Source of the DNA: Tribonema minus
Taxonomy: Eukaryota > Sar > Xanthophyceae > Tribonematales > Tribonemataceae
Reading direction: 5' to 3'
DNA: 64,000 bases
Assembly: GCA_017506865.1 (NCBI GenBank)
Contig: JAFCMP010000555.1
Location: 372,001-436,000, forward strand
Shown one piece after another: positions 28,167-38,931 of the stretch (position 1 is its first letter; each line of letters begins with the position of its first letter). The position numbers and the translations under genes are program-made. The notes below the pieces were generated by a model. The model was not told the DNA's origin and did no database searches. It saw nothing but the letters and a program-made list of their open reading frames with translations.

Positions 28167-31100
28167 CTAAATGGCCAGGTCATCATACAACTCCAGTGGG
28201 ACCTGGCTCTCGCCGAGCATCCCGCCGCCTCCGCCCTCTACGCCCCCGCCGCCGCCCGCTACGGCGGCGGCGGCAGCCTCGCGCGCCCCCGCCACCACCT
28301 CGCCCACCCACCTATCCGCGCCTGCAAGCCACGCCTCCGCTTTATTGAGCACCGCCGTGGCCATAACGCCGCCGCTGCCGCCGCCGCTGCCGCTGCGCTG
28401 CAGAAAGCTCCCACGGCGCGCCGCCGGTGACTCTACCGCCGCCGCTGCTTGCGGTGGCTGATCACCCGACTGCGCAGCGGCAGCGGCGGCGGCGGCGGCA
28501 GCAGCGGCGGCGGCGGCAGCAGCGGCGGCGGCGGGGGCGGCGGCGCTGCTGCGCGGCGAGCGCGGCGGCACCGCGCTGCTGCCGCGCCGCGGCGACCTCC
28601 AGCCGCCGCCGACGCTGCCGCTGCGGCTGCTGGCGGCAATGTCCGCGGAGTGCGCACGTGGCGACGCTGCGCCGGCGCCGCCGCCGCCGCCGGCGTCACT
28701 GTGGCTGCTGCGATTGCGCGCGCGCGTGCGCACGGACGCGGCGTACGGCTTGTGGTGCGCGGCGGCAGCGGCGGCGGCGGCGGCGTGGTGGTGGTTGCCG
28801 TGCCGCGGCGGGGGGCGCATGGAGGGGGAGCCGTCGGGGCCGGGCGGCGCCGCCGCCTGCGAGCGCATGGCGGCTTGAAGTTTGGCGCGTATCTGCGCCG
28901 CCGCCGCCGTGTGCCCTGCGGGAGGGGGTGGCAGCGGGCGGCGGCGGCGCGAGCGCTGCTGAGCATGCGCAGCCGTTGCCAACTTCAGTCTTGATTCTGA
29001 GAGACTGTAACGCAGCCGCTGGCTGGTATGGCGACCCGCGGCTGCGCCCGTGTGCATACGCGGCAGCAGCACGTCGACTGCGACCACAGCAGTATGAAAA
29101 TCGATGCCATACTTTCAACCGCAAGCACTGCAGACTCTGAGGGTGAACATACGCAAACAGTACACTTGCGAGCAAAGCCAGAGTCAACCTCAAATCACAT
29201 TTGCCACACTACGCCCGTTCCCAGCGCTCACCTTGCCGCTCCGCGCGCTGCAGCGCCGCCCTGTACGCCCCCACCCCCGCGGCCGCCACCCCCTGCAGGT
29301 GCTCCCCATGCCCCCCCCCCTCGCGACCCGTCTCCCCGGGGTCTGGACTCCGCGGCCGGCTCCCGCCGCCCCCCCCGCGTCCTCCCCCCGCCACCGCTTA
29401 AACAGCGCGGGATTGTGGTTTATGATTATCGGCTCCATGTCGACAGCGGCCGGCGCCGCGCCGGCGGCGGCGGCAGCGGCGGCGGCTTGGGAGCGCCACG
29501 CCGCCAGCCGCAGCGGCAGCGCGTCGAAGCCGCCCTCGAGGACCGTCACGCGCGGGAAGCCCGCGCGCTGCAGCAGCTGCGCGAGCGCCGCCGCAGCCGC
29601 GTAGTGGCCGTCCCTGCTGCGTAGACAAGGGCGGAGCGGGAGCGTCACCACACGTTTGAGTCGGTGGGCCGCACAGTATACTTCAACGTCAAGCATGGTG
29701 TCTTCCGCACTGAGGACACTGCATGGTTGTCCTGAGTTTCGCCGCACTGCTTTCGCTGCTGAGGAGCGTGGATTTTGTCGCTCGCGCGCGCGCGGCGGCA
29801 TATGGCACCAGACACTGCGCCTCAGCAAGCCTCTCTTGAGGCCCCCGCGATTCTGATTTGGCTATCAGAAAGCGCTCAAAGCGACAATCAACAAGGGCAT
29901 GCATATATATACCTTTAGTGAGGCCCCGGCGATTCTGGTCAGAGCGCGAGAATTAACAAGGATATACATGCAGACCTTTCTTGAGGCCCCGGCGATTCTG
30001 GTCAGGACGTGAGGATTAACAAACATATACATGCCTTCCTGGTGATTATGGTTTGACTATGAGGAAGCGCACGAAGTGACAAGCAACAAGGATATACATA
30101 CTTCGAAGTACATACCTTTCTTGAGGCCCCGGCGATTCTGGTTCGACTATGGGAAAGCGCCATACGCAACAATTAACAGGGACATGCATAGTCTACATAC
30201 CTGTCTCTTGTTTACAAACATTATCAAGGACATACATGCATACCTCCTTGAGGCCCCGGCGATTCTGGCTCGACTGCGGGCTATGCATACCTTGCTGGCG
30301 ATCCTGGCTTCGACTATGAAAAAGCGCCGTAAGCGACGACACACATATACACACATACCTTTCTTGCAACCCCGACGATTCTGGTTTGACAATGAGAAAA
30401 CGCCCTAAGCGACCATAGTAAGCATACACCTACAAACCTTTCTTGAGGCCCCGGCGATTCTGGTTCGTCATAGTCGCCGTCCTCGCCGTCGCCCTCACCC
30501 AGCAGCAGGCGCCGCCACAGCTGCCGCCGCGCGGGGCGCGGTGCCCGCGGGCTAGAGTCCACGAGGCACACGCGCGAACCGCGGTGCGCGTCGAATGTCT
30601 GAATGGCAAGGGGGGGGGGGGGTACGTATGAGGACAGGGTACCATGCGGCAGGTACATTGCAGCTGCCGCGCCGACCGCGATGCCGACTCGCGCTGCTCG
30701 GCACTTGCACTTGCTCGCGCCCCATCCGGCTCTGGCTTCAATGGTGTCATGGCGTCTGTTCAGGAGCCCCGCGCGCGCCGCTCAAAGCCCTCGCCTGCAG
30801 CCACGCGCTCGCGAGCTCAGGCACCTCGGGCGAAAAGGCGGGGCATGTATGAGGACAGGGCAGAGAGGTGCAGCTCGATGGCGCCCGTGGGTGCGTGTTT
30901 TGGGTCCGCGAGGCACATGCGCAACCGGCGCGGCGCGCGTCAAATCTTCGCTGTAGGCACGCGCGGAAGAGGGGGGGGTACCACGTATAAGGACAAAGCG
31001 CCTGCCGCGACTCGCCTGCAGCCACGCGCTCGCCAGCTCGGGCACCCTCAGCGACGCGGGATCCACGGGGACCGCCTTCGGCAGCACCCCCGCGCCGCTG

Positions 31101-34100
31101 CGCTGCGCCTCCCCCTCCGGCCGCAGGTCTACCACCACCAGCGCCCCCCCGCCCCCCCCCTCCCCCACCTCCAAGAAGCAGCGTCCCCCTGAAAGCCCCC
31201 CTGCTTCCCCCCCGCCGTCCCCCCCCTCGCGCGCCCCCAGCGCGCGCAGCAACTCGTCCGGAGACATGCACGCGCAGTCTACTGCTTCGCACAGCAGCGC
31301 GCCGCCGCCGCCGCCCGCCGCCGCTGCCGCCGTGAACGCAAAAGACCCTGCGCCGCTGCCGCCGCCGCCGCCGCCAGTGCCGCCGCTGCCGCCGCCGCTG
31401 CCGCTGAAGGCGGCGCCGGCGGCGGCGCCACGCGGGGAGCCGGAGGGGGAGGCGGCGTGGGGGGCCTCGCGCACGCACTCGCGCAGCGCGTGGAGGAACG
31501 CGCGCGGCAGCGAGGCGCGTAACCGCTGAGCTGACGCCAGCAGGGTCTCCGCGTCGGCGAGCGTCGTGACGGCCACCGCCTGGGGGGAGGGGGTGACGGC
31601 GGCGGCGACGTTACGGCAGGCGATGGTCGTGACAACAGGGATGCATTTTGAAGCTGGATTTTTTGTTGTGTTACCGCAGTCTCGGCACGTAGCCCTGGAT
31701 GCAGCACACTGGCGGAATGTGCCGACCCATCCTGCACAGGTGGCATGATTCCATCGCACCGCCGCGCCAGAATTTCCAACTGTCAAACGCAGAACATGGC
31801 TATTAGCGCTCTCTTGCCGGAATCGCCTCGGGCATATGGTGGACGGTGCATTCATGGCACCGTCACGCCAAAACGTTGAACCGTAAAAGACACAACATGG
31901 TTATTAGCGCTCACTTGCCTGTATCGCCTTGGGCATCTGGTGGACCGTGCATAAATAACACCAACTGCCAAACACAGAACACCGCTATGAGCGCTCTCTT
32001 GCCGGTATCGCCTCGGGCATCTGGTGGACCGTACATTAATAACACCGACTGTCAAACACAGAACACCGCTAGTAGCGTTATCTTGTCTGTATCGCCTCCG
32101 GCATCTGGTGGATCGTGCATTAATAACACCAACTGTCCAATACAGAACACAATGTAATTAGCATCCTCTTGCCTGTATCGCCTCAGGCATTGGTGGACCA
32201 ACTGCCGAACACACAATATGACTATGAGCACCCCCTTGCCTGTATTGTCTCCGGCATTGGTGGACCAACTGTCGAACACACAACATGGTTATTAGCACCC
32301 TCTTGCCCGTATCGCTTTAAGCATCTGGTGCACCAACTGTCAAACCCACAACATGGTAATTAGCGCCCTCTCGCCTGTACCGCCTCGGGCATCTGGTGGC
32401 ATGCATGCATGCATCCACCACACTGCCACGCCAGAATGTTTAACTGTAGAACGCACAATATGGCTATTAGCGCTCTCTTGTCTGCATCACCTCCAGCATC
32501 TGGTGACATGCATGTATGCATCCACTACACCGCCACGCCAGAACGTCCAACTGTAAGCACACGTCCAACTGTAGAACGCACAACATGGTTATCAGCGCTC
32601 TCTTGCCTGCATCGCCTCAGGCATCTGGTGGACCGAGCATTCAAGACACCAACTGTCGATTACAGGACATGATTATTAGCGCTCTCTGGCCCGTGTCGCC
32701 TCGGGCATCTGAGGGACCGTGCGTTCATAACACCAACTGTCGAATACAGAACACGGTTAGCACCCTGTTGCCTGCAACGCCTCGGGGCATCTGGTGGCAT
32801 GCATGCATGCGTCCACCACACCGCCACGCCAAAACGTCCGACTGTAAATCACACGTCCAATTCTAGAACACACAACATGGTTAATAGCACTCTCTTGCCT
32901 GAATCGCCTCGGGCATCTGGTGGACCGAATGTCGAACATACAACGTGGCTGTTAGCGTTCTCTTGCCTGTTTCGCCTCAGGCATCTGGTGTGCCGTGCAT
33001 TCATCGCACCGCCACGCCAGAATGTCCAACTGTCAGACAGCGGCGACCACGGATATTGGTGGAAAGCACTGGCGGCTAACCACACTTTGTCACCCAGAGC
33101 TCTACGATCTTTTGCATCGTTTCCATGGTTGTCAGCGCTCTCTTGCCTGTATCGCCTCTGGCATCTGGTGGACGCGGTCCACTCCCATGAGCTGTGCACG
33201 CGCGTGCAGCAGCAGCGCGGCGAGCAGGCACGACACGAACGCGGGGTCGCCCAATGCCAGGAGACAGTCCCACACCCTGGGGGGCAGGGGAGGCGAGTGG
33301 CAGCACGGCTCAGTCCGGCCATGACACAACCTGACACACTAATACACACTATGCTTCAAATTATCTGTACCGTGAACTTGGTACTTGTGTACATTTAATG
33401 CCCGCAGGCACGACACAGACGCGGGGTCGCCCAGCGCCAGGAGGCAGTCCCACGCCCTGCATCAGAGAGAGCAGCACAGCTCAGATCGGCAGCTTCGCCA
33501 TTGCACACTTTGAGTTCTGGGATGATGCACACACGCGACTTGAAACGCAGCAGCAGCAGCAGCAGCAGCAGCGAGCGTTGCTGACCGAGGAGGCGCCCCT
33601 AACCCTAACCCTAACCCTAACCCTATCCCTTAATTCTAACCCTAAGCACGGTGCCAACACCGGGCGTAGGCGTGGCCGCCCCACTTTGTGCCAGTGCTAC
33701 CAGACCCCAGCCCAGTGCCACTTCCACAGGATGTGGCCATGCGCGCCGCACCGACTCGTGCCGCCGAACACGACACGCGCACTCGGTCCGCGCATCGAGA
33801 GACTGTGCGCGCGTGCGCAGGCATGTACTGCTACTTGAACTGCGTGAGCGCGCCTTCCGCGCACGTGCCTTCTGGCGTGCAAGGACGCCCTACAATCTGT
33901 ACTGCCGATGCTCCTAGACACGTGTGAAAACGAAGCAACAGATCGTAGAGCTCTAGTTGACAAGGGATGCTGAGCCGCAAGTGCCTTCCACCACCAATGT
34001 ACAAAGTGGCAGGTATGTGCACACGTGGCGCGCACCCTAACCCTAACCCTAACCCTAACCCTAACCCTAACCTAACCCTAACCCTAACCCTACACGTGGC

Positions 34101-37100
34101 GCGCACGTGCGCACGTCGCTCTCAGCGGCGATGCAGGCGTCCCCTTCCATGCACCGCTGAGCGCAGCGCACGCGAGCACGCGAAGCTATCCGGGCACCAA
34201 AGTGCTCGTGCTATGACGCATATATGTAGTGCGCACGCGGGCGCGCGCCGCCAGTTGCGCTGCTGTGCGAGAGGGCTGCAGCGGCTGTCAGGAGGCGCGA
34301 GGCGACAGCCCATGGGCATCCGACATGCGGAACTCTGCCCATATGTAATAATAGAAGTATGTATATATTATATATAATGAAGTGATGCGGATCTGGGCGT
34401 CACGTCCCTCGTGACAGGCCAGCTTCAGAGAGTGTCGCGCGCGCGTCGGATGCCAATGTGTGTATGTGTGTATGTGGGGGGGGGGGGGGCACACTGGTAG
34501 ACCGGGCGACGTGAAGGCAGGGTGGGGGGGAGGAGGGGGGATCACATCTGTTCACCAGGCGGCAATGAGGGGTTGACGGCACCTAGTGACCAGCGGCAAC
34601 TCTGGGTTCCTGCTTCCAAAAGCGCCATGAGCCATGATAGTGCGTGCAGCGCATGAATGGGCTCAGCCTTCGAAGCGCGCGAGGGCCGTAGCCACATGGT
34701 CACTCGCAGCGGGCCAAGTTTGAAAGCGTTGCGCGCGCACCGAACATTGTGGGTGGGGGGGGGGGGGGCTGGGGGGATTACGCCTACTCATCTGGCATCA
34801 AGGGCAGGGCGGGGGGGTCACACATGTCCAACAGGCGAAAAGGGGTAGTAACTGCACCTGTTGACCAGCGGCAGCTCGAGGTTCCTGCTGAAGAGCGTGA
34901 GGAGCCACGGCGCGGCGTACAGCGCCGGCGGCATGTCGCACGCGTCGAGGCGCAGCGCGAGCGCGGGGTCGGCGTGCAGCAGCAGCACGCGGAACAGGCG
35001 GAACGCGCGCTGCAGCGCCACCAGCTCGCCGTCCTCGTCGCAGTACCAGCGCGCCGCTGTCGACAGAGAGTAGGCAGTGAAAGCATCGATAGGTTGTGAC
35101 ATAAGGGTGAGCTTGGGGAGGGAGTAACAGCAAATGCGTCGTATGCGTACACAAGGCGGAACGCACGCTGCAGCGCCACGAGCTCGCCGTCCGCGTCGCA
35201 GTACCAGCGCGCCGCTGTCAGCAGAGAGTAGGCAGTGAAAGCATCAATAGGTTTTGAAATAAGGGTGAGCTTGGGGAGGGGGTAACAGCAAATGCGTTGT
35301 ATGCGTACACAAGGCGGAACGCGCGCTGCAGCGCCACCAGCTCGCCGTCTTCGTCGCAGTACCAGCGCGCCGCTGCATTTGAAGTTTGGGTGAGAAGGCA
35401 GCACAGACCGTTGATAGAAGATTGAATGAGGGTGAGCTTAGAGGGTAGGGGGGAGTAATAGCAAATGTGTTGTATGCGTACACGAGGCGGAACGCGCGCT
35501 GCAGTGCTACGAGCTCGCCGCCGTCGTCGCGGTACCAGCGCGCTGCTGCGGCGCAAGAGTGTGTGGGCAGGCTGATGATATCATTCATAAGATATTGAAA
35601 ATTGTGGGTGAGCTTGGAGGGAGGGGGGGTATGATGTTACATGCGAGCTATGTACACGAGGCGGAGCAAGCGCTGCAGCGCCGCCGGAGTACTGGCGCGC
35701 CGCAGTCATGTGCCGTCGACTGAGCGAGCAAGTGGAGCCACCACAGAGACGAACGGTGAGCACGAGAGACTCAGACAGGACTCCGAGGCGCTGCGAGCAG
35801 CAGCCGGGTCTTCCGCGCAGCGTCGCGCCGCAAAATCATCCTGTTGCAGGCTAAACACAACGCTAGCGCAGCCTTGCCACTTCGTCACTCCCTAAGTGTC
35901 TTCACAAGTGCCTCAAATACGAGCCCAAGAGGCGCCGCAGGCCTTGCGCACAGCGCCACAGCCAAGCCAACACGACGTTTGCGGCTTAGTTTTGCAACAC
36001 CAGCTCCGCCTTTCACGTCGTCCCTCACTAAATGTTTCCACGAGGGACTCAAACTTCAGTCCGAGCGGCGCAGCGGGCAGCGGCGGGTCGCGCAGCGCCG
36101 CAGCCACACAAAACACGGCGTTTGAAGCTCAGATACGCAACACCAGCTCAGCCTATCTGCATCGTTAGCCTATCAGCATCATCAAACACCAGATGTTTCA
36201 ACAAGGGACTCAAACATGAGGCCGAGAGGCGCAGCAGGCAGCGGGCGGGTCTTCCGCTCAGCGCCATCGCAAAATCACTACCATGTTCGAGGCTCAGAGA
36301 CGCAACACCAGCTCCGCCTTTCCACTTGATCACTCACAAAATGTCTCCACGAGCGACTCAAACATGAGCCCAAGAGGGATGGCGGGCGGGACTTACTTGC
36401 AGCGCCGGCGCCAAGCCAACATGTTCAATGGTAAGAGACGCAACATCAGCTCAGCCTACATACCCATCAATATCGTCACTCACCGAATGTTTCCACGAGG
36501 GACTCGAACATCAGTCCAAGGGGCGCAGCGGGCAGCGGCGGGTCGCGCAGCGCAACCAGCGGCGCGAGCAGCTCGTTGAGCCCCTGCTTGTAGCCGGCGC
36601 CGCGCCGCACGCAGTAGTTCTGCAGCACCTGCGCGCGTGGTACAGTACGCGGGGGGCGACGGGCGGGGCAGGTAAGTAGGGTATAGAGGGGTATGTATGG
36701 TGCTCGAGGGGGGTTCGCCGGGGGAGCGCTTGTGCGGCCAAGCGGAGCACTGCAATAAAACTTCAGGAGTACAACATCGAAGATGTTCCAATAAGCCGCG
36801 GGTGTGAGACAGCAGGACTACAGTGATTGGACGCGGCCCCGCAGCTCGGGTTTCTGAGCGCTGCTGCCAAGTGCAGCGCTGCTCAGGCGCTGCCTGCGCC
36901 GACAGTCGCGCAGCGCGGCGCTCGCGCCTTCGCCCGCGGCGGCGCGCGTGCTGCGCCCGCTCCAATTTCCACGTAAACCGCGCATGTCACACGACACACA
37001 TGCGAAGCGCGGTGCGGCGCTGAGATCTGAGAGCAGCAGGGTTCACGCTGACCACGCATTATAGTACTGCAGTCCGCCCGCGTGTAGCGAACACGTTGGC

Positions 37101-38495
37101 GAGAATCCACCAATGCTCCAAAAACCTAAGCAACACAAACCTTCTTGAGGACAACTACATGTTTCAGATATATATTATCAAAAAAAGCGTACCCGGACGT
37201 CGGGCATGCAACGCCGTCCAGCGCCTGAACCCCCAGCACCCTGGCCCGATGCCTCTTGCGCTTTAAATGCGCCGTACGGCTGACGTACGCCATTGAGGCT
37301 TCACTATCAGGGGCTCCAGACCCGGATGTGCGCTCTCGCATGCTACATGCGCGCACTGAAGCTGTCAGCGCGCTGACGCGTTGCTCAGAGTGCCGCCCCT
37401 GGCCCCTCCCCCCCCCCCCTGCCACTTTCGCACCTGCCGCGTTCGTTTCAATTGCGTGCGATGCACCGTGTTGCCAGCTGCTACGCAGCAGAGCAGCAGC
37501 GCTCAGTCTTGGACGCCTGGTGACCTCGGACACCAGGTCCTGCACCTCCTGCCATTCTCGCACCTGCTGCGTTCGTATTGGGTGCGCGCGCGATGGACCT
37601 CGCTGCGAGCTGTCACTCAGAGCAGCAGCGCTCAGTCTCGGAGGCCTGCTCACCTCGGACACCAGGTCCTGCACCTCCTGCGTCTTGAACGCGGGGTACG
37701 TCTGACGCGTGCGCCGCAGGTCCGCCGCCAGCACGCGCTGGTCCTCCTTCTGCAGGAACTCGCTCAGCCCCTCTGCAGGCGCAAGGCACAGGTGTGGGGC
37801 GCCGCAGTGTGATGCGCTGGGCTGCGGTGATATTTGACGTTGAGCAACCAGATGTTGGCAAACACTTGGCGGAACTTGAAGTTGTGCGCCAGCACGCGCT
37901 GGTCCTCCTTCTGCAGGAACTCGTTCAGCCCCTCTGCGGGGCACATTGTAGCAGCGTGGGCTGCCAAGAGAATTGGATGTGGGACCTCAGCCGTGTTGGG
38001 CAGTGGATTCTGACAGTGAGTGGTCTTACGCACCTGATGTTTGCAAACTTTGGCTAAACTTCAAGTTGTGCAGACGATTAAAAAAGGATAAGTGGCCACG
38101 CCAATGAATGCTGAGCTCTTGATGATATGATGCGCAAACCTATTACTACAGTTCACACTTGACAACTGCCTTTGAGCCTGCAACAAGGAAGCGGCCAAAC
38201 CTTGCAGAAGCAATAGAAAACACACTTGCTCACCCGCATGGTCCCTGGAGGACACATTCCCCGACCTTTGATGATGGTCATACTGAGCCGCCAGCTCCGA
38301 CACCCTCGAGCCTAGTAGAATGAGACACCACATGTCTGCACGCCTGGCTGTCGTCAGCTCGCTGCTGACTCCATCGGGACAGGGCGAAATCAGGTAGGCT
38401 CTGACCAGGTTGATGTCGTCTCTTGACGGTACCGGCCGGTCCAGCGCCTCCAGCACAGCCTGCTCCGATAACGGTTCTCGGCTGTTGAAAGCCAT
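28167..38495 (-). CDS. TBC domain plus rhodanese-like protein (TBC1D23-like)
   Basis: Exons: 38234-38495 (ATG 38495), 37654-37772, 36484-36628, 34858-35056, 33147-33276, 31016-31579, 30438-30598, 29232-29616 and about 28167-28996 (stop). Phases agree through exon 8. TBC landmarks: EDQRVLAADLRRTRQTYPAF (the IxxDxxRT region), VLQNYCVRRGAGYKQGLNEL (YxQG), LQRAFRLFRVLLLHADPALA, VWDCLLALGDPAF. The rhodanese part is split over exons 6-8: ALVVVDLRPEGEAQ, TFDAHRGSRVCLVD, LLQRAGFPRVTVLEGGFDAL. In animals TBC1D23 tethers endosome-derived vesicles at the trans-Golgi, and its TBC domain is reported to lack the catalytic Arg/Gln; here both motifs are visible. Introns 5 and 6 use GC donors. A poly-G run in exon 8 (about 29309-29320) seems one base out: the frame after it matches exon 9 only with a shift. 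The C-terminus is Ala/Gly-rich with no recognised PH-like domain. Confidence 0.75.
28480..28545. repeat. CGG/GCC trinucleotide tract in last exon of TBC gene
   Basis: ggcggcggcagcagcgg-type runs encode a stretch of about 20 Ala on the minus strand. Large spurious Arg/Gly frames appear on the + strand here. Confidence 0.8.
29830..30400 (-). repeat. About seven copies of TBC exon 7 donor junction
   Basis: The exon end, read on + as cttgaggccccggcgattct (true site about 30442), recurs at about 29836, 29912, 29978, 30122, 30244, 30296 and 30363 with differing decay. Copies keep nearby words such as gactatg and aaagcgc. Several keep AAG|GT on the coding strand. Confidence 0.9.
30780..30995 (-). 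repeat. Copies of TBC exon 6 donor and exon 7 acceptor junctions
   Basis: ctcgcctgcagccacgcgct at 30788 copies the exon 6 donor region (31012). The stretch 30900-30990 (tccgcgaggcacatgcgcaacc and gtaccacgtataaggaca) copies the exon 7 acceptor region (30555-30650). Two junction types are thus duplicated within one 420-bp intron. Confidence 0.8.
31805..33030 (-). repeat. About 14 tandem decayed copies of TBC exon 5 donor junction
   Basis: The true exon end reads, on +, cttgcctgtatcgcctctgg with catctggtgga (33143-33173). The same 30-nt core recurs at about 31815, 31915, 32000, 32084, 32170, 32235, 32303, 32372, 32478, 32603, 32688, 32767, 32894 and 32964, spaced 65-130 bp. Linkers are also related (ccaactgtcgaacac-acaacatgg). 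On the coding strand most copies keep CAG|GCAAG, the GC-type donor of the real site. Confidence 0.92.
33031..33128 (+). repeat. Dispersed repeat, copy B
   Basis: Shares gcggcgaccacgg, tgtcacccagagctct and atcttttg with 23100-23270. It lies between the exon 5 end and its copy array. Confidence 0.65.
33408..33465 (-). repeat. Copy of TBC exon 5 acceptor junction
   Basis: cgcggggtcgcccagcgccagg with cagtcccacgccctg repeats the exon 5 start at 33240-33280. Confidence 0.85.
33597..33648 (+). repeat. Interstitial telomere-like repeat, degenerate
   Basis: Four to five ccctaa units followed by altered ones (ccctatcccttaattctaa). It lies in the intron between TBC exons 4 and 5; no flanking duplication was seen. 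Confidence 0.85.
33925..34015 (-). repeat. Dispersed repeat, copy C
   Basis: The reverse complement shares ctagagctctacgatc and ggtggaaggcacttgcgg with copy A at 23100-23270. Confidence 0.65.
34021..34106 (+). repeat. Interstitial telomeric insert flanked by 15-bp direct repeat
   Basis: Nine to ten ccctaa units (34036-34091) lie exactly between two copies of acacgtggcgcgcac (34021-34035 and 34092-34106). This is the pattern expected when telomeric DNA is added at a staggered break that is then rejoined. Confidence 0.92.
35100..35720 (-). repeat. Four copies of TBC exon 4 acceptor junction, about 130-175-bp units
   Basis: The exon 4 start (true acceptor 35056; agtaccagcgcgccgctg on +) recurs at about 35201, 35360, 35530 and, degraded, 35690. 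Each unit carries about 70 nt of exon start plus intron (gtgagcttggggaggg, taacagcaaatgcg). The first units are almost identical, so duplication is recent. Confidence 0.92.
35885..36415 (-). repeat. Four copies of TBC exon 3 donor junction
   Basis: atgtttccacgagggactc (true donor 36484) recurs at about 35897, 36029, 36191 and 36342, each with following exon bases (gagcggcgcagcgggcagcg). Three copies keep near-perfect sequence for about 60 nt. Confidence 0.9.
37410..37645 (-). repeat. Copies of TBC exon 2 donor junction
   Basis: ctcggacaccaggtcctgca (true site 37654) recurs at 37526. The 120-bp unit includes gagcagcagcgctcagtctt and tcgcacctgctgcgttcg, giving two full or partial units before the exon. 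Confidence 0.9.
37880..37950 (-). repeat. Copy of TBC exon 2 acceptor junction
   Basis: cgccagcacgcgctggtcct through gcccctctgc repeats the exon 2 start at 37719-37776 almost without change. Confidence 0.9.
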
Positions 38496-38931
38496 GACCG
38501 ATTCAAGCTAGGTCCTGCCAGCTGGTTGATTGCGATCAACTAACTTGCAGCTGGCACTTTGGGAGTCAAACAGCAACAACGATGAAGCCAAGCTGTGACG
38601 CTGCTGCAGCCTGGTGCAGTGTTGCGCTGAACAGGCAGGCACCAGTGGCATCAGAACCTGACGTTGGGCCGCTGCAGGCCACAGGCACACAACCTGTTCT
38701 CGCCAGCGCGGATGACCCCACTCTTTCAGGTGCGGCTTGAAGTTTGGGCACAGGAAAGTTTTGGCGGCAGTTGAAGTTTGTCCTCTAGTTGTGTTCGCAC
38801 TGTTCACAATGTTACTTTTTGTTCACCCCAGCGCCATTGCATGTCGAAAGTAGCACAGCATTGCGCCAAGTCTCCAGAGGTGCGTGGATCTGTATCTGTG
38901 CATTCTGCGCTCTTGAAGTTTCTTGAAATGT

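Noticed and set aside
28427-29140. Large + strand Arg/Gly-rich frame (237 codons) and overlapping frames
   Set aside because: CGG-repeat shadow of the last TBC exon; composition is not protein-like.
31805-33180. Regular 30-bp cores with 35-100-bp spacers resembling a CRISPR array
   Set aside because: The cores match the end of a neighbouring eukaryotic exon, spacing is irregular, linkers are related to one another, and no cas genes exist.
34021-34106. True chromosome end
   Set aside because: Only about ten units, with unique gene sequence on both sides and a flanking duplication.
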